Positions 27,079-36,561 are shown, counted from the stretch's first letter. The stretch: 64,000 bases of DNA from G963556115 sp963666605 (GCA_965140405.1 OZ223208.1:930001-994000); one strand, 5' to 3'. A program made the numbers and translations. Notes: generated from the sequence alone by a model not told the origin.

Positions 27079-27720
27079 ATGTGGCGAGGAATTCTAGGTA
27101 AGAAATTAGGAATGACTCAATTCTTCACAGAAGACGGCAAGCGCATGGGTGTTACCGTTATTGAAGCTGGTCCTTGTCCAGTACTTCAAGTGAAGACTAC
27201 AGAGACAGACGGCTACGATGCTATTCAGCTTGGCTTCGATGAGAAGAAAGAGAAGAACAGCACCAAGGCTATCATTGGTCACTGTAAGAAGACAGATAAC
27301 AAACCAATGCGCTTTATTCGCGAGATCCGTCTAAGCGAAGGCAAGCCTGAGATCGAAGCTGGTCAGATGATCACTCTTGAAGGCTGGGAAGATGTTAAGG
27401 AAGTTCAAGTAACAAGTAAGAGCAAGGGTAAAGGTTTTGCAGGTGTTATGAAACGTTACCACTTTGGTGGGCTGTGTACAACACACGGTGTAAAGACCAA
27501 TCACCGTCACGGTGGTTCTATTGGTTCACTTACTCCATCTCGTACAGAGAAGAATACTGAGATGCCAGGTCACATGGGTGACAAATGGGTTACTCAAAAA
27601 GGTCTAAATGTAGCGCAGATCATTCTTGAGAAGAACCTCATTTTAGTTCGCGGTTCAGTACCAGGTGCAAATGGCGCGCATGTTATTATTCGCCCAGCTC
27701 AGCCATACGTTGTGAAATAA
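27079..27720 (+). CDS. rplC: 50S ribosomal protein L3
   Basis: This 213-residue L3 begins WRGILGKKLGMTQFF and contains KGKGFAGVMKRYHFGG, HRHGGSIG and MPGHMG, the conserved extension that reaches the peptidyl-transferase centre. AGGAGG lies 6 nt before the ATG. In the usual S10 operon rplD, rplW, rplB and others follow at once; here a stem-loop and unrelated genes follow. Confidence 0.97.
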   Translation: MWRGILGKKLGMTQFFTEDGKRMGVTVIEAGPCPVLQVKTTETDGYDAIQLGFDEKKEKNSTKAIIGHCKKTDNKPMRFIREIRLSEGKPEIEAGQMITLEGWEDVKEVQVTSKSKGKGFAGVMKRYHFGGLCTTHGVKTNHRHGGSIGSLTPSRTEKNTEMPGHMGDKWVTQKGLNVAQIILEKNLILVRGSVPGANGAHVIIRPAQPYVVK

Positions 27721-27749
27721 GCATTGTATTTTTGATATTTACAAAGCAT

Positions 27750-27782
27750 TATAAACCTCTACCTAATAGGTAGAGGTTTATA
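27750..27782 (+). terminator. Stem-loop closing the rplC transcript
   Basis: A perfect 15-bp stem (TATAAACCTCTACCT, 3-nt loop) lies 30 bp after rplC. The following sequence is AT-rich rather than a clean T run. It marks the end of the ribosomal gene series. Confidence 0.7.
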
Positions 27783-27812
27783 ATATTATATTTATCGGAT
27801 AAATGAAATTAA

Positions 27813-27841
27813 TAGACATAGCCTTTAAATATAGGTATTAT
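27813..27841 (+). promoter_or_regulatory. Probable sigma-70 promoter of the DUF3795 gene
   Basis: TAGACA and TATTAT, each one base from consensus, are 17 bp apart. The start would fall about 35 nt before the ATG at 27884. Confidence 0.55.
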
Positions 27842-27883
27842 ATATACTATATTTGCTAAAATCTAAACAAAGGAGTGCTAAAT

Positions 27884-28315
27884 ATGAATCAAATTATTTC
27901 ACCCTGCGGATTAAATTGTTCAACATGTCAAGTTTACAAAGATAATGTAACCCCAGAATTACAGGAATCCTTATCAGCAGGAACATCTTTTCCTAAGGAG
28001 GAAATCTCATGCGATGGCTGCAAAGATGGCAATGTATGCATCTCACTAAAACTTCAGGGGAAGGAATGTGAGACCCTCAACTGCTCTACCGAGAAAGGTG
28101 TTACTTACTGCTTTGAGTGCAATGAATTCCCATGCGAACGCCTTATGCCTACTGCTAATGGAGCAAATATCTATCCACACAACACCAAACTATACAACCT
28201 TTGCATAATGCAGAGAATTGGTGTGCAAGAATGGTGTAAGATCTCTGAAGATATTAAAAACAAGTATTTCACTACAGAATTTGAAATTGGTAAAGGTGCT
28301 ATCGATCCAAAGTAG
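27884..28315 (+). CDS. DUF3795 family Cys-rich protein
   Basis: This 143-residue protein starts at the ATG at 27884, because AGGAG is 8 nt upstream; an in-frame GTG at 27875 overlaps that site. Twelve or so Cys residues occur in clusters: SPCGLNCSTC at the N-terminus, ISCDGC, CETLNC, then YCFECNEFPCERL. This is the DUF3795 pattern, thought to bind metal or an iron-sulfur cluster, with no established function. It is monocistronic with its own promoter and converges on the YibE/F gene. Confidence 0.82.
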   Translation: MNQIISPCGLNCSTCQVYKDNVTPELQESLSAGTSFPKEEISCDGCKDGNVCISLKLQGKECETLNCSTEKGVTYCFECNEFPCERLMPTANGANIYPHNTKLYNLCIMQRIGVQEWCKISEDIKNKYFTTEFEIGKGAIDPK

Positions 28316-28457
28316 CGATAGCAAAAGCTATTTTCAAAAAAAACATTTTTAGTTTTATATATCAAAACCTCAAATATATTAGAGAACTTTAATAGTATTA
28401 AATTATTCCCAATCGCAAAGCAGTCACATATGTAATAATGATAACGTTAAATAACCA

Positions 28458-29582
28458 TCACGAGCTTCTTTTTACCAATAGTGCACCTCCAACAATAGCG
28501 GTAAAGGGCGCAACCGCAACGAGCCCAAAGCTTCCAACTAATGTCTTCAATACTTCAGCAGCTACATATATAAAATTAAATGTTGCATCAAGAGGTATAC
28601 CCTGAGCCATAAATGCCATTAGAAGTGTTATATAACCGCCTGAGTAAGCGAGAAGTAGAGTTGTAGTCATTGTTCCAACAACAGATCGACCAACTCTTAT
28701 ACCGCAAAGAATCAACTCCCGTCTAGATATCTCTGGATTTTCAGCAACGACCTCTCTCATACTTACTGCTACATCCATAGCTAGGTCCATAACTGCCCCT
28801 GATGATGCAATAAAAACACCCGCCATAAAGACACGAGACAAATTTAGATGACTAAATCCAGCATAGAGTAAAGTCTCCGCAAATGGCATAACCGCACCAT
28901 GAACATGAAATGCCGTTGTAAAATATATCGCCAAAATACAGCTAGATAGTACACCTAAGAAAGCTCCTAGAAACGCTGTCAAACCTGCTCTATTAACCCC
29001 TGCAACTAAGAAAATAATTACAAAGGATAGCATTGCTACCAAACCTAAAGCTAACCAAACAGGATCAGCCCCAAGTAATAGCTGAGGTACAAGTATTCTC
29101 CATATAGCCATACCTGTAAATGCAAAAGAGAGTAGTGCCTTTAAGCCAGTAAGACCGCCAAATAGTATTAATAATCCTGCAAACAAAATAAGTAGAAGTA
29201 ATTCAAGACCGAGTCTATAGTGAGCCTGCGGATTTACAAATATGATCTCATCACCCTCACCAATGGTCAAAATAACATAAGCCACATCACCAACCTTGAA
29301 AATCTTATCCCTATCCATCTGTCCCATCAACTGATTATGAGCATCCACCTCTTTCCCTGCAAACTTACCATCATTAATTTTCAGTACAAGCTCCTGCTCA
29401 CCCTTCCTAATCAATCCATAATCTGATATTTCAGAATCATCTACAGCTATGACAGTTCCTGTACATCTTACCGCATCATCATCGCGTGCAAGATCATACT
29501 TATTTGGGATAAAATATAGCCCAATTGTTATAAGTGCAAAAACAATTACTATCACCAATTCGTGTTTCTTTTGTCTTTTCAT
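28458..29582 (-). CDS. YibE/F-like membrane protein
   Basis: This 374-residue protein has one N-terminal membrane helix, an extracytoplasmic beta-rich domain (about 35-125, with GEQELVLKINDGKFAGKEV), then about seven membrane segments. The family blocks FVAGVNRAGLTAFLGAFLGV-like and ASSGAVMDLAMDVAVSMREV are characteristic of YibE/F proteins. These are putative transporters, but the substrate is not established. It lies 74 bp downstream of the alkaline phosphatase gene on the same strand, separated by a terminator-like stem-loop. Confidence 0.85.
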   Translation of the reverse strand: MKRQKKHELVIVIVFALITIGLYFIPNKYDLARDDDAVRCTGTVIAVDDSEISDYGLIRKGEQELVLKINDGKFAGKEVDAHNQLMGQMDRDKIFKVGDVAYVILTIGEGDEIIFVNPQAHYRLGLELLLLILFAGLLILFGGLTGLKALLSFAFTGMAIWRILVPQLLLGADPVWLALGLVAMLSFVIIFLVAGVNRAGLTAFLGAFLGVLSSCILAIYFTTAFHVHGAVMPFAETLLYAGFSHLNLSRVFMAGVFIASSGAVMDLAMDVAVSMREVVAENPEISRRELILCGIRVGRSVVGTMTTTLLLAYSGGYITLLMAFMAQGIPLDATFNFIYVAAEVLKTLVGSFGLVAVAPFTAIVGGALLVKRSS

Positions 29583-29600
29583 TATCTGCCTATATTAAAA

Positions 29601-29636
29601 TATCGTGGACATGCAAATGATCGCAAGCCCACGATA
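29601..29636 (-). terminator. Intrinsic terminator after alkaline phosphatase
   Basis: An 8-bp stem (TATCGTGG with CCACGATA) is followed on the minus strand by TTTTAATA. Confidence 0.65.
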
Positions 29637-29656
29637 AATTTGGATAAAATTTTCTA

Positions 29657-31084
29657 TTAATTCATAACGGCCATTATCTTCTTTGCAATGTCTATATTAT
29701 CATAGCTACCATTGAATGCGGTACAGTCAGCACCAATAGCTGAAGTAGATACCGGTACCCCAGTATGCTTATATGATGTCCATGCAAGTCCAGCTTTTTG
29801 GTTTAACAAGTGGGTAATAGTTACAGAAAGCGGTTCATAGTTACCATATATTAGATACTGCTCTTTATTCTCTTTCCAGCTATTGTCCATGCTGCGGTCA
29901 AAAGCTTCTTTCAGCTGAGCAACTTCAAAATCAGCAAGTACAGTTGGATCAGACTTTTTGTCACCTGAGAATTTCAAACCGAATGTTTTTGTAATAAGCT
30001 CTTTCATCTGATCGAAAGTACCATTAGCCTTTTTAAAATCCTGAAGTGTTTCATCTGTGAATTTCTGGAATGATTCTTTCTGAGCACCAAGAACTGCATA
30101 ATTTGAACCATACTTAGTACCAGCAAAACCTAGTGTAAGCCCACCACACTCATGGTCACCAGTAACTACGATAAGTGTGTCGTCTGGATGCTTCTTATAA
30201 AAATCCAGAGCAACCTTTACAGAATTATCAAATGATTGAGTATTCAAAATAGCAGATGTACCATCATTAGCATGACATGCCCAGTCAATCTTTCCACCTT
30301 CAACCATAAGGAAGAACCCTTTATCATTATCAAGAAGCTCTATAGCTTTCTTTGTAAACTCAGGAAGGGTGATATCCTTTTCTGTCATGTCCATAACATA
30401 TGGAAGTGCTTTACCATCTTGCAACCAACTATTCCAAGCAATAACTTTGCCATCTGTTGGTTTTAGAGCCATAAAATCTGCTTTATTATCAATAACACTA
30501 TAACCCTTATCTTTCGCCTTCTGAAGTGCATCACCTTGAGGGTTCTTTGACTTCTTTCCAGTAGGATCTTTGAGACCACCACCCGCAAACAGATCAAAGT
30601 TTGAATCAGCAATAGCACAATCGATCTCATGGTACATATTTCTAGTTTTTACATGTGCATAAAATGCAGCAGGAGTCGCATGGTCTATCGACACACTTGA
30701 CACTATACCGACCTTCTTGCCTTGATCTCTAGCCATTTCTGCAATAGACTTCACAGGTTTGAGCTCTGGATCAACTCCAATGTAATTGATATTTGTCTTT
30801 ACCCCAGTAGCTATAGCTGTAGCAGATGCAGCTGATCCTGTAATAAATCTATCATTTGCAAATGTCGTGGTAATACCTTGAGCAGGTAATTTATCGATAG
30901 TTAATTTTTCACCCAAGAATGCCCCAGTAGCAGCACGCTGTGGTAGCCCCATTCCATCACCAATAAATAGAAAAACATACTTTGCTTTTTTACCCTGCTC
31001 AGCTGCATGACTACTAAAACCCAGAGCTCCAAACAACGCACAGGCGACCAACACTCCAATCATCTTGAACTTATTATACTTCAT
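29657..31084 (-). CDS. Alkaline phosphatase (PhoA family)
   Basis: This 475-residue periplasmic phosphomonoesterase has a signal peptide ending near SSHAAEQ. The metal-binding block FLFIGDGMGLPQ starts the catalytic domain, and the nucleophile is Ser84 in TGSAASATAIATG. The residue before it is Gly where E. coli has Asp. MVEGGKIDWACHAND and VVTGDHECGG supply further zinc ligands. It releases phosphate from organic phosphate outside the cytoplasm. I did not find a clear Pho box upstream, so phosphate control is not shown. A terminator follows. Confidence 0.93.
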   Translation of the reverse strand: MKYNKFKMIGVLVACALFGALGFSSHAAEQGKKAKYVFLFIGDGMGLPQRAATGAFLGEKLTIDKLPAQGITTTFANDRFITGSAASATAIATGVKTNINYIGVDPELKPVKSIAEMARDQGKKVGIVSSVSIDHATPAAFYAHVKTRNMYHEIDCAIADSNFDLFAGGGLKDPTGKKSKNPQGDALQKAKDKGYSVIDNKADFMALKPTDGKVIAWNSWLQDGKALPYVMDMTEKDITLPEFTKKAIELLDNDKGFFLMVEGGKIDWACHANDGTSAILNTQSFDNSVKVALDFYKKHPDDTLIVVTGDHECGGLTLGFAGTKYGSNYAVLGAQKESFQKFTDETLQDFKKANGTFDQMKELITKTFGLKFSGDKKSDPTVLADFEVAQLKEAFDRSMDNSWKENKEQYLIYGNYEPLSVTITHLLNQKAGLAWTSYKHTGVPVSTSAIGADCTAFNGSYDNIDIAKKIMAVMN

Positions 31085-31273
31085 AATTTCCCTCTCCTAA
31101 AAGTAATATTCAAACAGTATAGTATTCATCTTTCTTGCTACATGTCATAACTATACTGCTTCTTAGTAATATCCTCAAGTTAGGATAATATTTACTTTTA
31201 TTAGCAAATAATTAGAAAGGGTACGATAAAATTAAGCTACTTAAATTTATTTTAATAACTCTCACGTAAAACA

Positions 31274-31300
31274 AAAGAGATAGGAAGACCCTATCTCTTT
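31274..31300 (-). terminator. Intrinsic terminator of the kinase-aldolase gene
   Basis: An 11-bp perfect stem (AAAGAGATAGG with its complement, 5-nt loop) is followed on the minus strand by TTTTGTTTT. Confidence 0.8.
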
Positions 31301-31330
31301 ATTAACAAACAGTATTACATTGTATTACCA

Positions 31331-32854
31331 TCATGAATATGGAGATCTTGACCTTGAAGGATACCCAGGTAAATACAAGCTCACAGCGCGCTTTATCTTC
31401 TCGTGAATAATACTCCCACCTTCACCAAGTTCAAAGAATCTTTCATTTATTAGATTTTGAAGTACTTCAATATGACTATTATCATTAAGAGTTATTGCTT
31501 CCTCCATATCAAGGTACAACTGTGGATGCGCATTTGAAGCTCCTGTAATAAATCCTATGCCCCCCTTCTCTACACTCTCAGCAATTCTACTATCATAGCC
31601 ACATAGATATTTTTTACTGCAATTTAGAAGACTTGAATCTCTATTACCGTCTTTGAAGTATAATTTTGGTAACTTCTTCAAAACCGATTTATTAAGAGTG
31701 TTTGTTGAGCACCTAGGACTATTGGAAATAATCATACTCATATTCCCGAGATCAGCGACCTCATATAATTCTTTATAATACCTTTCTAAAGCAGAATCAG
31801 CAATACCTACAGGAGCAAGTGGTGGCAATGCAAAAACACTATCTGCACCAAGTTCCTCTGCAATATGCACCTTCTCCTTAGCCTCTTTTAGTGATAAGGA
31901 TGTGACATTATAAGAAATAAAACCTGGAAAATACCTTGCAGCTGCAACAAGTAATTCAAACCTTTCCTTATTCGTTAGTAAATAAAACTCCCCAGCATAC
32001 CCACCTAGAAATATTCTAGAGACCCCTATTTCATGCAAATACTGTAAATGCTCTACAAAAGCCCCTTGATCAATACTCCCATCCTTCGAAAATGGAGTTG
32101 CAATATCGAGCAACAGGCCCTTCAAACCGACCCTAGTATACTCTCCTCCAAGTAAAGACCCAAACTTAACAAATAGTGGCTCAGACATACTTTCTAAGGT
32201 CAATCGGTAATCACTTTCGCAATATAGGTGAATATCTGCTGAATTCTTAGTAGCTGCTCCATACGCTTCAAACTCTCTGATATTACTGTGAAGGAACGTA
32301 GCAATAGCCTTCTCTTTATCATAGTTTTTATCTTCTAGGTCTCTCCCCAACCGAGTCTGAAGTTGTGTCTGCCAGTCTGAATCGATAAAAATACTGAAAT
32401 CAATATACTTCTCAAATTCTTTATATGTACTTACCTCTCCATCAAGAATAACATATTTTTTAGGAGTAAAAATTTCTGTTTTATCAGCTACCCCTGTGCC
32501 TCTATTATAGACCGGCTTTTCTATAGAAAGCCCCTTACCTAACATTTCAAAATGCTCGGCTAAAAGCTCCATCTCATTTGCATCTGGGTGAGCACCATAA
32601 ATATTTAATGAGGCTCGGACTCTCCTTGATATCTTATAATCATCAAGTCTAACGATAGAAGCATCCCCAAGTACTTCTACTAATTCCTTAGAAAAAGATG
32701 ATTTACCTGTCCCACCAGGGCCACCTATTACAATAAGTACAGTGCCCAAAGACTTTTGATACTCAGACGTTATTATTGAGTAAATTACATTTACAACATC
32801 AGCTCTTACCCTATCCTTCTTACTACACCGGATATGAACTTTCTGTCTATGCAT
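31331..32854 (-). CDS. Fusion of uridine-kinase-like P-loop kinase and DapA/NanA-like aldolase
   Basis: The ATG at 32854 is chosen for its GGGAG site. Residues 1-225 form a phosphoribulokinase/uridine-kinase-type domain, with Walker A GGPGGTGKSS (44-53), VRLDDYKIS, and PVYNRGTG followed by KKYVILDGE. Residues about 240-507 form a TIM-barrel domain of the dihydrodipicolinate synthase/N-acetylneuraminate lyase family, with LLLDIATPFSKDG at its start and Schiff-base Lys401 in LYFKDGNRD. The usual YN-x-P catalytic Tyr is Ser377 (ISNSP), and the GTTGE loop reads GGYAGE. The two domains could act in sequence on one sugar-like metabolite, but the substrate is unknown. A xylulokinase gene lies just upstream on the same strand, behind a terminator. 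Confidence 0.85.
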   Translation of the reverse strand: MHRQKVHIRCSKKDRVRADVVNVIYSIITSEYQKSLGTVLIVIGGPGGTGKSSFSKELVEVLGDASIVRLDDYKISRRVRASLNIYGAHPDANEMELLAEHFEMLGKGLSIEKPVYNRGTGVADKTEIFTPKKYVILDGEVSTYKEFEKYIDFSIFIDSDWQTQLQTRLGRDLEDKNYDKEKAIATFLHSNIREFEAYGAATKNSADIHLYCESDYRLTLESMSEPLFVKFGSLLGGEYTRVGLKGLLLDIATPFSKDGSIDQGAFVEHLQYLHEIGVSRIFLGGYAGEFYLLTNKERFELLVAAARYFPGFISYNVTSLSLKEAKEKVHIAEELGADSVFALPPLAPVGIADSALERYYKELYEVADLGNMSMIISNSPRCSTNTLNKSVLKKLPKLYFKDGNRDSSLLNCSKKYLCGYDSRIAESVEKGGIGFITGASNAHPQLYLDMEEAITLNDNSHIEVLQNLINERFFELGEGGSIIHEKIKRAVSLYLPGYPSRSRSPYS

Positions 32855-32920
32855 ACCTTTCTCCCTAAGAACTTGCAATATATTCAACTACAACATCTAA
32901 TTAATCCATAGATGTAAAAA

Positions 32921-32955
32921 TAGAGTAGGTATTCAATAAACGAATACCTACCCTA
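32921..32955 (-). terminator. Intrinsic terminator of xylulokinase
   Basis: A 14-position stem with one mismatch (core GTAGGTATTC with GAATACCTAC) is followed on the minus strand by TTTTT. Confidence 0.8.
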
Positions 32956-32988
32956 TAATTTAACTATTTATCAATTTTAAGCAACTAT

Positions 32989-34521
32989 TTAATCAACAAG
33001 GGCAGCCATCTCTTTAAAATTACCCTTGAGTGACTGGTATAATTTTTTATACATAGGATGCAACTTGCTATAAACTTTTGCAACCTCTGGATTGGTATCA
33101 GTTGTACTAGTAACTTTTATAACAGCCTCACACGCCTCAGGCACACTATTCCATGCTCCAGCACCAACACCACCCAAAATCATCGCACCATACGCACTTC
33201 CAGCCGTTGAGCTGGTAAGAGCGGTAGTACAGCCATAGATATCAGCCTGCATCTGAGCCCACATAGGTGATCTAGCACCACCTCCCGACAAGCGTATCTG
33301 GGTACTCTCAACTCCTAGCTCTCTCATTATTTCAACAGTATCATGCATTGCATAAGTCGCTCCTTCCATTACCGCTCTAGCCATAGAGGCCTTAGTATGA
33401 CGAGGGGTAAGCCCTATAAAACAACCTCTAGCATATGGGTCGTTGTGTGGTGAACGCTCTCCTGTAAGGTAAGGCAAGAAGTACAGTCCTTCACATCCCG
33501 GTGCAATCTTCTGAGCATCAGCAACAAGAAGTTCATATGGATCACAACCTAGCTCTTTAGCCTTTGCGATCTCTTCTCCACCCAGAGTATTCCTAAACCA
33601 CTGGAAAGATCCCCCTGCAGCTAGGATACAACTCATCATGTGCCACTTTCCTGGTACAGCATGGCAGAATGTATGCACTCGACCTTGAGGGTCTGTCTGC
33701 ACTTCATCAGCATGAGCAAAGACCACACCTGAGGTACCCATCATTGCTGAAATAATACCTGTCTTTACAATACCATTACCAACCGCTCCGGCTGCTTGGT
33801 CACCACCTCCACCTGCAACAGGCGTACCTTCAGGAATACCCATCATATCTGCAACCTGCTTTGACACCTTACCACTTACTTCTTGGCTCTCATATACCTT
33901 TGGAAGGTTTGCAATATCAATATCAAGCTTTCCTAGTAGCTCCGTACTCCAGCATCTATTCTTAACATCAAGAAGAAGTGTTCCAGACGCATCTGATACT
34001 TCTGTAGCATACTCACCAGTAAGCATATAGCGAATATAGTCTTTAGGCAGAAGCATCATATCTATTTTTTCATATATTGCAGGCTCATTATTTCTAACCC
34101 AAAGAATCTTAGGGGCTGTAAATCCAGTCAATGCCGGATTTGAAACCATACCTAAAAGTTTAGAGAGCCCACCAGCTTTTTCTGTAATCTCTTCGCATTC
34201 TTTTACAGTCCTCTGGTCATTCCACAGTAGGGCTTTTCTCAAGACATTACCGCTTTTATCGAGACAAACAAGTCCGTGCATCTGACCGGACAACCCTATA
34301 CCTATAACTTCACTCCCATTGACACCTGCTTTTTCAATAGCCAAACGCGTAGATTTTACTGCTGCATCCCACCAATCTTTTGGTTCTTGTTCACTCCAAC
34401 CAGGTTTTGGTGAGTAGCAAGGGTATTCAACTGTAACATCAGCCAGAATCTTACCGCTCTCATCACACAAAATTGTCTTCGTACCACTTGTACCATTATC
34501 AATCCCAAGAATATACCCCAT
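32989..34521 (-). CDS. xylB: Xylulokinase (FGGY family)
   Basis: This 510-residue sugar kinase phosphorylates D-xylulose to xylulose 5-phosphate. N-terminal GIDNGTSGTKT is the phosphate-1 loop; GIGLSGQMHGLV and LLWNDQRT are xylulokinase-type substrate blocks. GGGGDQAAGAVG and GGGARSPMWAQMQADI form the C-terminal ATP-binding part. The length is typical. No xylose isomerase or transporter is adjacent, so another ketopentose cannot be excluded. A good AAAGG site precedes the ATG. Confidence 0.93.
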   Translation of the reverse strand: MGYILGIDNGTSGTKTILCDESGKILADVTVEYPCYSPKPGWSEQEPKDWWDAAVKSTRLAIEKAGVNGSEVIGIGLSGQMHGLVCLDKSGNVLRKALLWNDQRTVKECEEITEKAGGLSKLLGMVSNPALTGFTAPKILWVRNNEPAIYEKIDMMLLPKDYIRYMLTGEYATEVSDASGTLLLDVKNRCWSTELLGKLDIDIANLPKVYESQEVSGKVSKQVADMMGIPEGTPVAGGGGDQAAGAVGNGIVKTGIISAMMGTSGVVFAHADEVQTDPQGRVHTFCHAVPGKWHMMSCILAAGGSFQWFRNTLGGEEIAKAKELGCDPYELLVADAQKIAPGCEGLYFLPYLTGERSPHNDPYARGCFIGLTPRHTKASMARAVMEGATYAMHDTVEIMRELGVESTQIRLSGGGARSPMWAQMQADIYGCTTALTSSTAGSAYGAMILGGVGAGAWNSVPEACEAVIKVTSTTDTNPEVAKVYSKLHPMYKKLYQSLKGNFKEMAALVD

Positions 34522-34845
34522 TTCAAACCTTTCTGCATATATATTTTAAAATCATAAAATTACTAATTATAGCTATATTTCTCCTTGCATTATACCACAT
34601 ATATTTTGCTATTCTACTACAAAACCAAGATATTTTTTGTTGTTTCGTAACCACTGTACTAAATTAGCTAATGTCTAGGGTTTATATTGCTCTAAAAATT
34701 GTATTCCTAAAGATATAATAAATTTTTCAAAAATTGAAGTGCAAAAAACATCTATATATGTAAAATATTAGTCAATGGGGTAATTCCCAACTATACAGTA
34801 TGATATGCACTAATACCTGTAATGTGATAAGGAAATACTGCTCAA
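34522..34845. other. Divergent intergenic region xylB / response regulator
   Basis: This is 324 bp of AT-rich DNA with no gene. It should contain the two divergent promoters; I see no confident hexamer pair, operator or RNA fold. Confidence 0.5.
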
Positions 34846-35700
34846 ATGGAAGATAATAACCAATCACTCAGTATAGAAACACCACATCCAGAATCCCATG
34901 AATGCTTATTCGAGGCAGCTGCAATAGAAGCCCACCGCCATAAATGGCTTGAATCTGAAAAAGCCGGCTATGATTTGGGTGATAATGCAATAGCAAGTTG
35001 GTATTCTAATTTTTGGCGTGGATTCTGCAGAGAGTGCTATATTGAACACTTAGGAGGCAAAACCTTCTGGACTGAGCTTGACAGTGGAGACTTTGGACTT
35101 CTCAAGCATCAGTTCCACGACAATATGAAACTTGTCGAACAGATAGTCGATATATTCAAACGTGGTGGTGAAAACCTCGACGTGGTGAATTTTGCGCTCA
35201 AAAATGAGTTAGATATTCAAGAAGTCCTCGACCTTCTTAAAGTACTAGATATTAATGCCAGACGCATCGCACCTGCAGTAGAGATAAGTAAGCTCCAATT
35301 TGTTGAAGGCATCAGATCCAGCCATAGAGCGCGTGCTTTGATTGTCGATGATGTGGAGAGCACTTGCATGGTTATTGCGGGAATTATCGAACAGACAGGG
35401 ATAGAGACATTCTCTGTATTTACTGGTGAAGATGCACTTGAAGAAGTGCAACGAAAACAATACGACTTATTTATTGTTGACCTACTTCTTCCTGGTAAAC
35501 ATGGGGCAGAGGTAGCTTGGTATCTTAAACGTCATGGGGTAAAAGCGCCTATCATTGCTATATGTGCATCTCTTGACTTATGGACCGCAGACGACCTCAC
35601 AGATTGCGGTTTTACTCATATTCTACCCAAACCGGTAGATAGTGAGATACTAAAAGATATAGCACAAAAGGTCTACAATGACATTGAGTCCAACAGATAG
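34846..35700 (+). CDS. Response regulator with unassigned N-terminal domain
   Basis: This 284-residue protein has an N-terminal ~150 residues rich in aromatic and acidic residues: HRHKWLESEKAGYDLG, then ASWYSNFWRGFCRECYIEHL, then KTFWTELDSGDFGLL. It reads like a compact helical domain that I cannot name. Residues about 160-280 are a complete receiver domain: ALIVDDVES, YDLFIVDLLLPGKHG with the phosphorylatable Asp, and LPKPVD with the conserved Lys. The output domain is therefore N-terminal, the reverse of most regulators. No kinase gene is adjacent; the CheA-CheV kinase lies 12.5 kb away. A link between them is speculation. Confidence 0.8.
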   Translation: MEDNNQSLSIETPHPESHECLFEAAAIEAHRHKWLESEKAGYDLGDNAIASWYSNFWRGFCRECYIEHLGGKTFWTELDSGDFGLLKHQFHDNMKLVEQIVDIFKRGGENLDVVNFALKNELDIQEVLDLLKVLDINARRIAPAVEISKLQFVEGIRSSHRARALIVDDVESTCMVIAGIIEQTGIETFSVFTGEDALEEVQRKQYDLFIVDLLLPGKHGAEVAWYLKRHGVKAPIIAICASLDLWTADDLTDCGFTHILPKPVDSEILKDIAQKVYNDIESNR

Positions 35701-35767
35701 TTATAGACTTTTTACCTACATACCATACATTATCCACAGTTGAGACTATAAGGAAAGACATACTCAT

Positions 35768-36502
35768 ATGTACAACTTTACTGATACAACCGTCCTCGTA
35801 ACAGGGGGCACACGCTCAATAGGTAGAGCAATAAGTGAACTATTCATCAATGCCGGAGCAAAAGTAATCGCAACATACGTAGGAAACACTAAGGCTGCAG
35901 ATAAGTTTAAAGAAGAGCTTAATTCTGATAGACTATTTTTAGAAAAGTTTGATGTAGCTGACTACAAGGCTGTAGAATTATTTTTTTCAACATTTGCAGA
36001 GAAGTACGGTACACTCGAAGTGCTCATAAACAATTCAGGCATAAGGCGTGATTCAGTACTCGCGATGATGAATCCAGACGACTTCAATAAGGTTATAGAT
36101 GTAAATCTAGGTGGTGTATTCAATATGTGCAAATTCGCAGTAAAAGAAATGCTGCTCAATAAATACGGACGAATTATCAATATGACAAGCCCTTCTGGTA
36201 AGTTTGGCTTTGAAGGTCAGGCTAATTATGGAGCCAGCAAAGCAGGAATGGTCGCACTCAGCCGTAGCCTTAGCAAGGAAGTAGCAAAGCGCAAAATTAC
36301 TGTAAATTGCGTATCACCAGGTTTTATTGATACTGATCTCATCAGTGACCTACCAGACAATCTGATAAAAGAGTATAAATCAAGCATTCCAGTAAAGCAT
36401 TTTGGTGCACCAGAGGACGTAGCTCATGCTGTTGCGTTCTTAGCAATGCGGGAATCAAGCTATATAACAGGCTCTACTTTAGAAGTTACAGGTGGGCTAT
36501 AA
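35768..36502 (+). CDS. fabG: 3-oxoacyl-ACP reductase-like SDR protein
   Basis: This 244-residue short-chain dehydrogenase has the cofactor loop TGGTRSIGRAI, NNSGIRRD, the catalytic Tyr/Lys in YGASKAG, and the FabG-typical NCVSPGFIDTDL. The expected reaction is NADPH-dependent reduction of 3-oxoacyl-ACP in fatty acid synthesis. Other fab genes are absent nearby, so a related oxidoreductase role is possible. It ends at a strong stem-loop. Confidence 0.85.
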   Translation: MYNFTDTTVLVTGGTRSIGRAISELFINAGAKVIATYVGNTKAADKFKEELNSDRLFLEKFDVADYKAVELFFSTFAEKYGTLEVLINNSGIRRDSVLAMMNPDDFNKVIDVNLGGVFNMCKFAVKEMLLNKYGRIINMTSPSGKFGFEGQANYGASKAGMVALSRSLSKEVAKRKITVNCVSPGFIDTDLISDLPDNLIKEYKSSIPVKHFGAPEDVAHAVAFLAMRESSYITGSTLEVTGGL

Positions 36503-36525
36503 GGGCAAAACAAACTAATTCTTCA

Positions 36526-36561
36526 TAATAAAATAGAGCGTAAGTACGCTCTATTTTATTA
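36526..36561. terminator. Bidirectional terminator between fabG and yjbQ
   Basis: A 16-bp stem with a 4-nt loop and core AATAGAGCGT has flanking A and T runs that serve both convergent genes. Confidence 0.85.

Noticed and set aside
31085..31330. Pho box upstream of alkaline phosphatase
   Set aside because: A TGTCATA-like stretch is present near 31143, but no second correctly spaced repeat is seen.
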